Positions 1 through 6,815 of a stretch of 12,394 bases of DNA are shown in pieces. A program made the position numbers and the translations under genes. Source of the DNA: an uncultured Clostridium sp. (GTDB taxonomy: Bacteria > Bacillota > Clostridia > TANB77 > CAG-508); the NCBI GenBank assembly GCA_946495905.1, contig CAMMEP010000045.1:1-12394 (forward strand), given 5' to 3'. Within the stretch, counting starts at the first letter, position 1. Every line of letters begins with the position of its first letter. The notes under the pieces were generated by a model. That model was not told the origin of the DNA. It ran no database searches and saw only the letters and a list, made by a program, of their open reading frames with translations.

Positions 1-83
1 GTGCATTTCGCTTCGCGAATATGCACAGCCCAAGGTAACTTAACCTTGTTGTATAGTCAAAATCTTCGATTTTTCCTATACAA
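1..83. repeat. Three consecutive short inverted repeats downstream of minC
   Basis: Three hairpins follow each other with almost no spacer. The first is 1-26, an 11-bp stem with one bulged T at 20 and a TTC loop. The second is 31-48, a 6-bp stem (31-36 with 43-48). The third is 49-83, with outer stem 49-56/76-83, a 2x2 internal loop and inner stem 59-64/68-73 closing on TTC. No ORF of note occupies the stretch. The closely spaced palindromes look like REP-like or other dispersed repeat units, but I cannot test copy number from one window. The first hairpin starts at base 1, so the array may continue to the left. Confidence 0.6.
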
Positions 84-86
84 TAA

Positions 87-119
87 ACAAGCAATTGGGG
101 ACAGTCCCCAATTGCTTGT
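87..119 (-). terminator. Palindromic hairpin, probable operon terminator after minC
   Basis: A perfect 15-bp inverted repeat (87-101 with 105-119) with a 3-nt loop lies ten bases past the minC stop codon. On the minus strand the stem is followed by TTTATTGT, a weak U-rich tract. That supports a terminator function for the DUF4321-to-minC transcript, though the tail is poorer than in a textbook terminator. The core carries GGGGAC...GTCCCC, which recurs in the inverted repeat at 9373-9503, so the unit may also be a dispersed repeat that was co-opted as a terminator. Confidence 0.6.
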
Positions 120-128
120 CTTGGTTGC

Positions 129-746
129 TTATTCTAAGATTAATTCATCCTTATCATCAATATAAGCAGATGTTTTTACCTTATGAATTCCGCCTTCCTC
201 TCTTTCAATTTCTTTTACTTTATCTGCTATTCTTATTTGTACCGCTTCAATATCAACTGCTTCAATAACAGCATCTTTGTTTCCTTTCGCTCCGGCATGT
301 GCCAATCCTCTTAAGGTACCTAGCACTACTATATTTTCACCAGCAATTACTTCAGCACCTGCATTGACATCTCCTATAATTACCAAACTTCCTTCAAATT
401 CTATTCTTTGACCAGATCGCAATGAACCTTTATGAAATTTTGTCTCAGAAGTAGCTACTTCTTTATAAAAAGTTTTCTTAATTCCATGTAGCCCTAAGAC
501 TTTTGGACTATCAAAATCAATAGGAACATCTATAAATTTCTTTATAAGAGATTGAATTTCATCCATTTCTTTATTTTTTAATATTTTGCCTGTAATTAAT
601 ATTGGTGTTTTATCCTCTTGATATAGATTTTTTAATTCAATCATTTTTTTCTTTAATGAAGAAATAATTTCTTTTTGCTCCGCATTTTCATCTATTTTGA
701 TAATTACCTGATTCTTTTTTATACTTATAGTAATACAATTGTTCAT
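129..746 (-). CDS. minC: Septum site-determining protein MinC
   Basis: MinC inhibits FtsZ polymerisation and, brought to the membrane by MinD, keeps the division septum away from the poles. The 205-residue protein has the usual two parts. The N-terminal alpha/beta domain covers about residues 1-95. The C-terminal beta-helix, which binds MinD and dimerises, covers about 100-180, with RSGQ at 110-113, GDVNAGAEV at 125-133 and LGTLRGLAHAGAKG at 142-155. I start it at the ATG at 744-746, nine codons inside the longest ORF, because GTGAGG lies 5 nt upstream and an AGGAGG a little further back, and the protein then begins directly with the first beta strand. It is the last gene of the mre operon, 71 nt after mrdA. 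No minD or minE follows inside the window; the 128 bases downstream hold only hairpins. The family assignment is firm. Confidence 0.93.
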   Translation of the reverse strand: MNNCITISIKKNQVIIKIDENAEQKEIISSLKKKMIELKNLYQEDKTPILITGKILKNKEMDEIQSLIKKFIDVPIDFDSPKVLGLHGIKKTFYKEVATSETKFHKGSLRSGQRIEFEGSLVIIGDVNAGAEVIAGENIVVLGTLRGLAHAGAKGNKDAVIEAVDIEAVQIRIADKVKEIEREEGGIHKVKTSAYIDDKDELILE

Positions 747-817
747 TTTAACCTCACTCCTCCTCTGAGACACAAATCTGACTCCTATTATTATTCTAGA
801 TGCAGATTACTTCTACC

Positions 818-2893
818 TTATCTAACACTCTCCACACTAGATTCTGCAGTTTTATCCTCTGTTACTTTTTCAGAATTCATTCCAAAATACTCTTCTATTA
901 TTTGTTTTGCAGTATAAGCTGTATATCCTCCAGAGCCTCCCCCTTCAATAAGTACAACTACTGCTATTTCTGGGTTATCATAAGGTGCAAATCCTGCAAA
1001 CCAAGCATGAACTGTATTTTCATCTGAAGTTTGCGCAGAACCTGTTTTACCTGCTATTACCATGTCTAAGTCTGTAAAATAAGAATAAGCTGTACCTCCT
1101 GCTTCGCTAGTAACTCCTTTCATTCCTTGTCTTATTGCTTGTAAATATTCGTCTGGAATATCTAAATCCTCTTCTAATTCATTACTTGTTCCTAATTTTT
1201 TATCTACAAAACTCTCAATTTCATCTTTAGATACCTCCGAACCATTTGAGCTAATAATAGATTTTATAATACTTACATCAACATTTTTACCACCATTTGC
1301 AATCATACTTATATATCTCGCCATTTGAATTGGAGTAAACTCATTATAACTTTGTCCAATGGAAGCTGATAATGTATCTGCTAAATACCAAGTATAATTT
1401 ATACTTTCTGCATATGCTGTACTAGCCACATTACCTCTCGCCTCACCAGTAAGTTCTATTCCAGTCCTTTTTCCCAAACCATATTTGGATACATATTCTG
1501 CAATCTTATCAATACCTAATCGATATCCCATTTCATAAAAGAAATAGTTACAAGAGTATTTAAGTGCCTGACTAACATTTAGATATCCATGTCCGCTTCC
1601 ATAACTTCTATAATACCAACATACCGGATGATAACTATATGGATACACTCCTGTATCATTAATTCTGGTAGTTGGAGTAATAGTTCCTGTATCTAAGGCA
1701 GCAGTTGCTACTGCCATTTTGAAAGTAGAACCTGGTGGATACGCTGAACTAATTGCTCGATTGCTATACCTTCCTGTATCATCCTCTGAATATTCTTCTG
1801 AGAATTTTGCTGGGTTATAGTCTGGATAACTTGCCATAGCTAGAACTTCGCCAGTATTAACATCCATAACAACCACAGCCCCTGCAGTTGCATCATGCTT
1901 TTCTCCATATTCTCCATCTGCAATATCCTTTATATTTTGCTCTAATGCATCCTCTGCTATTTGCTGTAAATTTGCGTCTATAGTTAAAATAACATCATAT
2001 CCAGCAACAGCTTCTTCTGAAATATATTCACTAGTAATAGCTCCATCTACTGTCATATCAACCTGTTTTACGCCATCAGTTCCTTTTAAATATTCCTCTA
2101 ATACATACTGTATTCCATCTTTTCCTATAATATCGTCATTTCGATACGTATCTTTCCTGGTTTCATATTCTTCTTCACTTATGGCACCTACATATCCTAA
2201 CACATGAGATGCTAAATTGCCTGATGTATAGGAAACGGTAGGCTCTGTTGTTACATTCATTCCAGATAATTTTGCATTTTGCTCTCTAATTTGTACAGCT
2301 GAAGTATCACTAATATTATTGGCAATTTTTACTGATTTGGTAGTACTATATCCGTTTCTTGTAATTTCATATCGAACTGCCATAATTTTTCTTGCTAATT
2401 CTACATCATCTGTAGAAATTTCATATTTTTCCTTTAAGACATTAAAAGCTTGTTCTGCAGTGGCGTTTTCATCTATATCATTATTGATTTTCCAATTTTT
2501 TTGATCTTCTTCTGTTTCCTGGGTAAATTTATAAGGGTTAACTTCAATTGGTAAATTATCAACAAATTCATCTTTATTTGATTCTAATATTTCAATAAAT
2601 TTTTGTATAGATTTATTTAACGTTTGGTCATCTACCTTTGTACTATAAATTTCGACACTATATTTTGTATCGGTTGTGACAAGCTCTACTCCTGTTCTGT
2701 CTTTAATAGATCCTCTTGCTGCTTTTAAAACCGATTCTCTTGTTAATCTTGAATTTGATTCTGCTCTATACTCTGCTCCATGTATAATTTGTAAATTAAA
2801 CAATTGCAAAATTAAAATAATCCCTATTATGTATACGATTGTAGTAAGTATGTTATACCTAAGTCTCCCCTCTAAATTTTTATTCTTCCCCAA
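818..2893 (-). CDS. mrdA: Penicillin-binding protein 2, elongation transpeptidase
   Basis: This class B PBP is the DD-transpeptidase that cross-links peptidoglycan during side-wall elongation, working with MreBCD and a RodA glycosyltransferase (RodA is not in this window). Of its 691 residues, about 15-37 form the single membrane anchor, about 55-290 the dimerisation/pedestal domain, and about 335-670 the transpeptidase domain. All three catalytic motifs are present: STFK with nucleophile Ser389, SCN at 447-449 and KTGSA at 616-620. The first codon is TTG (2891-2893), the only start in this frame that fits: AGGTGG at 2901-2906 is 7 nt away and no in-frame ATG or GTG lies upstream before the mreD coding end. 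It follows mreD by 47 nt. The tail past about residue 675 is polar, with no recognisable domain. Identity as PBP2 rather than FtsI/SpoVD rests on the mreD neighbour and the pedestal sequence. Confidence 0.93.
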   Translation of the reverse strand: MGKNKNLEGRLRYNILTTIVYIIGIILILQLFNLQIIHGAEYRAESNSRLTRESVLKAARGSIKDRTGVELVTTDTKYSVEIYSTKVDDQTLNKSIQKFIEILESNKDEFVDNLPIEVNPYKFTQETEEDQKNWKINNDIDENATAEQAFNVLKEKYEISTDDVELARKIMAVRYEITRNGYSTTKSVKIANNISDTSAVQIREQNAKLSGMNVTTEPTVSYTSGNLASHVLGYVGAISEEEYETRKDTYRNDDIIGKDGIQYVLEEYLKGTDGVKQVDMTVDGAITSEYISEEAVAGYDVILTIDANLQQIAEDALEQNIKDIADGEYGEKHDATAGAVVVMDVNTGEVLAMASYPDYNPAKFSEEYSEDDTGRYSNRAISSAYPPGSTFKMAVATAALDTGTITPTTRINDTGVYPYSYHPVCWYYRSYGSGHGYLNVSQALKYSCNYFFYEMGYRLGIDKIAEYVSKYGLGKRTGIELTGEARGNVASTAYAESINYTWYLADTLSASIGQSYNEFTPIQMARYISMIANGGKNVDVSIIKSIISSNGSEVSKDEIESFVDKKLGTSNELEEDLDIPDEYLQAIRQGMKGVTSEAGGTAYSYFTDLDMVIAGKTGSAQTSDENTVHAWFAGFAPYDNPEIAVVVLIEGGGSGGYTAYTAKQIIEEYFGMNSEKVTEDKTAESSVESVR

Positions 2894-2940
2894 TTTTCCA
2901 CCACCTATCTTTTTTGGTTTTTCATAAGATTTTTCCTTAT

Positions 2941-3474
2941 TTAAAAATATCTTGTCAATATATTTTTTGCTTTAAATGTTTCCTCTAATATATGTCCCAT
3001 TTTTTGAATGAATGGATAAAGAATAATAACCAATATTAAATTGTAAATTACTTCTATTACTAAAATTTTTAAAAAGCTAAGTATTTCTAAGTTCATTTCT
3101 AATGTTATTAGATTAAATATGTAACATCCTACTTCATAGATTATTGTGCTTCCTGCCATCATAAGCATAATGGTAACTCTACTTTCTTTTGAAAAGTTTT
3201 TATCTAAATATTCTCCAAGTATACCTATAATTCCAAGCATTATTCCAGATATTCCAATTTGCCTTCCTATAATAACATCAATGTAAAAGCCAAAAATTAT
3301 TCCCAGAATCAGGCCAATTTTCTTACCTGCAAATAAACCAATGAAAAGAACTAAGATTACAAGCAAATTTGGCTGTATTCCTGCTATGGTAAACCAAGTA
3401 AAGAAATTAGACTGTATAAAATACAGAATAAAAAAAGATATTATTAAAAGTATTATTGCTACTACCTTTTTCAA
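2941..3474 (-). CDS. mreD: Rod shape-determining membrane protein MreD
   Basis: This is a small, very hydrophobic protein of 177 residues with about five to six membrane segments (roughly 4-22, 32-50, 54-75, 77-90, 103-122, 130-158), as expected for MreD. MreD is a membrane partner of MreC and couples cytoplasmic MreB to wall synthesis. The N-terminal pattern ending in QPNLLVILVLFIGLFAG and the motif FGFYIDVI match the family. The start is TTG at 3472-3474. A TGA stop lies four codons upstream in frame, and the next methionine is near residue 80, so no ATG start is available. The nearest Shine-Dalgarno (AAAGGAA, 3487-3493) is about 13 nt away, which is long, so translation may be weak or coupled to mreC, which ends 31 nt upstream. 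Gene order supports the call. Confidence 0.88.
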   Translation of the reverse strand: MKKVVAIILLIISFFILYFIQSNFFTWFTIAGIQPNLLVILVLFIGLFAGKKIGLILGIIFGFYIDVIIGRQIGISGIMLGIIGILGEYLDKNFSKESRVTIMLMMAGSTIIYEVGCYIFNLITLEMNLEILSFLKILVIEVIYNLILVIILYPFIQKMGHILEETFKAKNILTRYF

Positions 3475-3505
3475 ACTTGTTCTTCATTCCTTTCATACTT
3501 ATTTT

Positions 3506-4327
3506 TTAACTATTATTAGTAATTACTAGTACAGTATTTAATTTTGTAAAATCAACTGCTGTTTCTACAATAGCATATCTATCTGTAATATTACTCGTAT
3601 TTACTACTTCTTTTATTGTTCCTATATGTATTCCTTTTGGATAAATACCACCTATTCCGGATGTTTCCACACTGTCACCTTCTAAAACTACGGCATCGGT
3701 TGGTATAAATGTAGCTTTTAATGTGGTTTTATCCTCTAAAGTTCCCTGTACAATTATGGTATCTTCTGTTGTACTTATTGTACTTGTAACAGCTGTTGCA
3801 GTATCTACAATTGTCTGTACTTTTGCTGTATTAGAAGTCACAGAAATAACATGTCCTACTAAGCCACTATCTGCTATTACAGTCATATCTTCTTCAATTC
3901 CATCCTCTGAGCCTACATTTATGATAATAGTACTACTATAATTGCTAATGTCTCTATTAATTACATCGGCAGGTATTGTAGTATATGCTTCATATTTATC
4001 TTTAAGATTTACATATTCTTTTAGTGTTTCATTCTCTGCTCTTATAATTTCTAATTCTCTTAAGGATTGTTCCAAATTGCTATTTTCTTCTTTTAATGCC
4101 TCATTTTCTTGTTTTAAGGTTTCTAAATCTGCAAAAAATGCATCATTTCCTGATAATTTATTTTTTAAATACGTAAAACCATTTTGTATCGGCATCACAA
4201 AAACATTGCATATATTTTCAATATATGACATTTGATTTCCATTACTATTTGTAAATGCTACTAACAATATTAAAATAATAATGGTTATAATAATTCCTAT
4301 CACTCCACGTTTTTTATTTTTATACAT
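3506..4327 (-). CDS. mreC: Rod shape-determining protein MreC
   Basis: MreC is a bitopic protein that forms extracytoplasmic filaments and links MreB/MreD to the penicillin-binding proteins. The 273-residue product has a short basic N-terminus (YKNKKR), one membrane helix at about 8-26, a coiled coil at about 66-110 rich in Glu, Leu and Asn, and then the beta-rich MreC domain. That domain includes VINRDISNYSSTIIINVGSEDGIEEDM, GLVGHV and GIYPKGIHIGTI, all typical of the family. The ATG at 4325-4327 is preceded by AGGTAGG at very short range and by AAAGGA about 13 nt upstream. It lies 21 nt after mreB and 31 nt before mreD, inside one operon. Nothing is truncated. Confidence 0.92.
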   Translation of the reverse strand: MYKNKKRGVIGIIITIIILILLVAFTNSNGNQMSYIENICNVFVMPIQNGFTYLKNKLSGNDAFFADLETLKQENEALKEENSNLEQSLRELEIIRAENETLKEYVNLKDKYEAYTTIPADVINRDISNYSSTIIINVGSEDGIEEDMTVIADSGLVGHVISVTSNTAKVQTIVDTATAVTSTISTTEDTIIVQGTLEDKTTLKATFIPTDAVVLEGDSVETSGIGGIYPKGIHIGTIKEVVNTSNITDRYAIVETAVDFTKLNTVLVITNNS

Positions 4328-4348
4328 ACCTACCTATCATTCCTTTTT

Positions 4349-5380
4349 TTACTTTCTTCTTCTTGAATTAATAAGTACTGTTTTTAATCTTTCTAAATCT
4401 TCTAATGTTTTACCAGTTCCTTTCACCACACATTCTAATGGGTCTTCTGCTACATATACCGGCATTTCTGTTCTCTCTGCTATTAATTTATCTAAATTCT
4501 TAATTAAAGCACCACCACCAGAAAGCACAATACCTTTTTCCATAATATCTGATGATAATTCTGGAGGTGTTCTTTCTAATGTTTGCTTTATTATTTCTAC
4601 GATTTTATTAATAGATTCACTTATTGCTTCTTCCACTTGTGTAGACGTAATCTTTACGGTTTGTGGAAGTCCATTTGTTAAATCTCTACCACTTATTTCC
4701 ATACTCATTTCTGTAACTAATGGCATTGCACAACCAATTTCTTTTTTCACATCTTCTGCAGTAGTTTCCCCTATTGCAAGATTCATTTCTCTTTTCACAT
4801 AATTAACGATTTCCTCATCTAGTTCATCTCCAGCAATTCTTATAGAATTACTTACTACAACACCTCCAAGTGAAATAACAGCTACCTCTGTTGTACCTCC
4901 ACCAATATCAACAATAATATTACCACTTGGTTCTGCAATATCTAAACTAGCCCCAATCGCTGCTGCCATAGGTTCCTCCATTAAGTATACTTCTTTTGCT
5001 CCTGCTTGCAAAATTGCTTCTTCTACTGCTCTTTCTTCTACTTCTGTAATCCCCGAAGGCACACCCACTACTACTCTTGGCTTTCCTATATTATACCTCT
5101 GACAAATTTTATAGATAATATTTTTTAGCATTAATTGTGTTGCTGTAAAATCCGCTATCACTCCATCTTTCATTGGTCTTACTGCTTTTATTTGCTCTGG
5201 AGTTCTTCCAAGCATTTCCTTTGCCTCATGACCAGTAGCAAGAATTCTTTGTGATTTTCTATCAATTGCTACCACAGATGGCTCATTTAAAACAATGCCT
5301 TTTCCTTTCACTGTAACTAATATATTTGCTGTTCCCAAATCGATCCCTATATCCTTTGAACCTAATCCGAAAAAACTCAT
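4349..5380 (-). CDS. mreB: Actin-like rod shape protein MreB
   Basis: MreB is the bacterial actin that polymerises with ATP at the inner face of the membrane and steers the elongation machinery. The 343-residue protein shows the complete actin fold signature: phosphate-1 loop IGIDLGTAN (11-19), MEEP with the likely catalytic Glu136 (134-137), phosphate-2 loop DIGGGTTE (158-165) and the adenosine loop SGGGA (287-291). The short N-terminus MSFFGLG is hydrophobic, as in membrane-binding MreBs. I start it at the ATG at 5378-5380: AGGAG sits 7 nt upstream, whereas the longer reading would need a TTG six codons earlier that overlaps this ribosome binding site. It follows radC by 20 nt and precedes mreC by 21 nt. 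The basic tail SRRRK is typical. MreB and its paralogue Mbl cannot be separated by eye, but the mreCD neighbourhood indicates MreB. Confidence 0.95.
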   Translation of the reverse strand: MSFFGLGSKDIGIDLGTANILVTVKGKGIVLNEPSVVAIDRKSQRILATGHEAKEMLGRTPEQIKAVRPMKDGVIADFTATQLMLKNIIYKICQRYNIGKPRVVVGVPSGITEVEERAVEEAILQAGAKEVYLMEEPMAAAIGASLDIAEPSGNIIVDIGGGTTEVAVISLGGVVVSNSIRIAGDELDEEIVNYVKREMNLAIGETTAEDVKKEIGCAMPLVTEMSMEISGRDLTNGLPQTVKITSTQVEEAISESINKIVEIIKQTLERTPPELSSDIMEKGIVLSGGGALIKNLDKLIAERTEMPVYVAEDPLECVVKGTGKTLEDLERLKTVLINSRRRK

Positions 5381-5400
5381 ACTATGTCTCCTCTCCAATA

Positions 5401-6093
5401 TTAATTATTCATTTTTTTTAAATAGAAAATACTTCTATATCCATATTCTCCAATTACAATGTGATCCAATAGTTCTATTCCCATAATTTGAGATGCTTGT
5501 ACTAATCTTTCTGTAAAATCAAAATCCGATTTACTAGGTGTTGGATCTCCACTTGGATGATTATGTACTAAAATTATCTTTGGTGCTCCTAATTTTATTG
5601 CTTCTTGTAATACATCTTTTGGTTTTAATATTGCAGAATTGGTTCCTCCAAAACACACATCTACCATTTTTATGATTGTATTTTTAGAATTAAGTATGAT
5701 AGCTTTTACTACTTCCCTTTTTTCATATTTCATTTCTTCTGTTAGTAATTCTGCTACATCTTTTGGTGAATTAATTTGCACTTGAATCGTATCTAAAGGT
5801 CTTGACATTCTTTTTGTAAGTTCACAAATAGCCATAAGCTGAATCGCCTTTACTTTACCAATCCCCTTTATACGCATAAATTCTTCTATTGATATATTTT
5901 GCAAAAATCTTAAGTTATTTTCTCCATTTTTTTCTAAAGATAAAATTTTTTGTGCAATACTTACACTACTTTCTTCTTTTGTTCCGGTTTTTATAATAAT
6001 CGCAATTAATTCTGCATTTGACAATGCTTTTGCACCATACATTTCTAATTTTTCGTATGGTCGTTCCGATATAGGAAGCTCTTTCATTTTCAT
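5401..6093 (-). CDS. radC: RadC family JAB-domain protein
   Basis: The product has 230 residues, the usual RadC length. The N-terminal helical part contains a helix-hairpin-helix-like segment (IKGIGKVKA, 75-83). The C-terminal JAB/MPN domain carries the metal-binding motif HNHPSGDPTPSKSD at 177-190, with His177, His179 and Asp190 as expected zinc ligands. RadC was named for a repair phenotype in E. coli that was later attributed to another gene, so its cellular role is not settled; an isopeptidase- or nuclease-like activity is only suggested by the fold. The start is the ATG at 6091-6093, preceded by AAGGAGG with 9 nt spacing; the ORF runs 18 codons further upstream, but that stretch is unlike RadC and overlaps a repeat. 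radC directly upstream of mreB is the standard clostridial and bacillary arrangement. Confidence 0.93.
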   Translation of the reverse strand: MKMKELPISERPYEKLEMYGAKALSNAELIAIIIKTGTKEESSVSIAQKILSLEKNGENNLRFLQNISIEEFMRIKGIGKVKAIQLMAICELTKRMSRPLDTIQVQINSPKDVAELLTEEMKYEKREVVKAIILNSKNTIIKMVDVCFGGTNSAILKPKDVLQEAIKLGAPKIILVHNHPSGDPTPSKSDFDFTERLVQASQIMGIELLDHIVIGEYGYRSIFYLKKMNN

Positions 6094-6100
6094 AGTTTTA

Positions 6101-6263
6101 TTCCTCCTTGAACGAGTTGGAAAAGAATTGTCGTTTTGGCTAGGCAAATGAGTGAAAAAACCGGAAGCGTACTTTGTGTACGCTGAGGATTTTTGAAGCG
6201 AAATTTAACACCGCCAAAATGCAATTATTTTTCAACTAATAGCCCCCTATATATTATTACTCA
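6101..6263. other. Intergenic region between DUF4321 gene and radC
   Basis: This 163-nt gap inside the operon holds the radC ribosome binding site at its left end and the 101-nt foldable element described separately. I see no further gene and no clear sigma-A promoter. In many Clostridia a maf gene lies near this position; none is present here. Confidence 0.5.
6126..6226. repeat. 101-nt inverted-repeat element able to fold into one long hairpin
   Basis: The arms pair in order from outside to inside: 6126-6130 with 6222-6226, 6134-6140 with 6213-6219, 6146-6149 with 6203-6206, 6155-6159 with 6190-6194, 6161-6162 with 6187-6188, and a 7-bp apical stem 6166-6172 with 6178-6184 around loop TTTGT. 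The regular nesting suggests either a structured RNA in the operon transcript or a small MITE-like repeat with imperfect terminal inverted repeats (AATTG...TTTTGGC). No coding capacity is evident. The base pairing is seen directly; any function is unknown. Confidence 0.55.
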
Positions 6264-6521
6264 CTACACTTTTCGATAGATAAAAATAGCCAATATCATA
6301 CCTATAATACTTGCAATATTTATTTTAAACATCAATCCAAAAGTTAGTGTTATTACTTGTAAATCTAAAGTAATTGGATTTGATAATCCAAACTCTTGTC
6401 CATAAGATAGCCACCATAGAAAATCCACATTAGAAGCAAGTTCTCCAAGTAGTCCACCAACGACTATTCCACATAAAATAAATACGATTAAAATCCATAC
6501 ATTTTTTTCTCTTGTTGCCAT
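6264..6521 (-). CDS. DUF4321 family small membrane protein
   Basis: The product is an 85-residue protein with a hydrophobic segment at about 8-27 and another at about 60-82. Between them lies a short loop containing WWLSYGQEFGLSNPITLDLQVITLTFGL. This layout, with GGLLGE after the first helix and the PITLDL motif, fits the DUF4321 family of Clostridia, which is often encoded just upstream of maf/radC/mreB. The function is unknown; the genomic link to cell-shape genes suggests, but does not show, a role at the envelope. The ATG at 6519-6521 has GAGGAGG 8 nt upstream and a near-consensus promoter about 50 nt upstream, making this the first gene of the operon. Confidence 0.82.
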   Translation of the reverse strand: MATREKNVWILIVFILCGIVVGGLLGELASNVDFLWWLSYGQEFGLSNPITLDLQVITLTFGLMFKINIASIIGMILAIFIYRKV

Positions 6522-6574
6522 TATTATATCCTCCTCTTTTGCATCTATTCATTTATTCAATATTATACTTATGT

Positions 6575-6603
6575 ATTATATCTTGTATAGCATTTTTTTT
6601 CAA
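6575..6603 (-). promoter_or_regulatory. Sigma-A promoter of the DUF4321-radC-mre-min operon
   Basis: On the minus strand a -35 box TTGAAA (6598-6603, 5 of 6 consensus) is followed after exactly 17 bp by -10 TATAAT (6575-6580, 6 of 6). Transcription would begin near 6568, leaving a leader of about 47 nt before the ATG of the DUF4321 gene. It is the best promoter match I found in the window. Confidence 0.75.
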
Positions 6604-6704
6604 GATTTATAGGAAAGTTTTTCTATTTATTTTTTTTAAGTATTATGTTACAATAAATTTATTCAAAACTCTTTTATTTTATTTCTTTTTGTGATATATT
6701 TATT

Positions 6705-6742
6705 GTTACATTTTTAAAAGTGATGAAATATAATATTATAAT
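6705..6742 (+). promoter_or_regulatory. Possible mecA promoter region
   Basis: Two overlapping TATAAT boxes lie at 6729-6734 and 6737-6742. Their upstream partners are weak: GTTACA at 6705-6710 with 18-bp spacing for the first, and TTAAAA at 6714-6719 with 17-bp spacing for the second. Either would give a leader of about 65-80 nt. In DNA this AT-rich such boxes arise by chance, so confidence is low. The region 6604-6704 between the two divergent promoters shows nothing else. Confidence 0.35.
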
Positions 6743-6775
6743 ACTCTTTATTTGCAATTGTACTTTACACTTAAA

Positions 6776-6800
6776 GAGCAACAGATGGAGCTTTTTGCTC
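6776..6800 (+). promoter_or_regulatory. Small hairpin in the mecA leader
   Basis: GAGCAA at 6776-6781 can pair with TTGCTC at 6795-6800. An alternative hairpin (GAGC at 6788-6791 with GCTC at 6797-6800 around TTTTT) would compete for the same right arm. The structure ends 4 nt before the GTGAGG ribosome binding site of mecA, so it could influence translation. The stem is short and the role is inferred. Confidence 0.3.
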
Positions 6801-6815
6801 GATTGTGAGGTTATT

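Noticed and set aside
1..119. CRISPR array
   Set aside because: The hairpins differ from each other in sequence and length and there are no equal-length spacers or direct repeats.
3408..3496. A 29-codon ORF starting at 3496 and overlapping the mreD start in another frame
   Set aside because: It has no ribosome binding site before its ATG and a low-complexity product; it could only be a translational coupler, which I cannot support.
4281..4802. A 173-codon plus-strand ORF antisense to mreB and mreC
   Set aside because: It is a frame shadow of the two well-supported minus-strand genes, with a hydrophobic, Ser-rich composition and no ribosome binding site.
6094..6147. Extended radC N-terminus (MPSQNDNSFPTRSRRNKT)
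   Set aside because: It runs into the left arm of the 6126-6226 element, and AAGGAGG is placed for the ATG at 6093.
6720..6815. N-terminal extension of mecA by 32 codons (starting MMKYNIIILF)
   Set aside because: The extension overlaps the promoter-like and hairpin region, has no Shine-Dalgarno at its ATG, and MecA homology begins at 6816 where GTGAGG is well placed.
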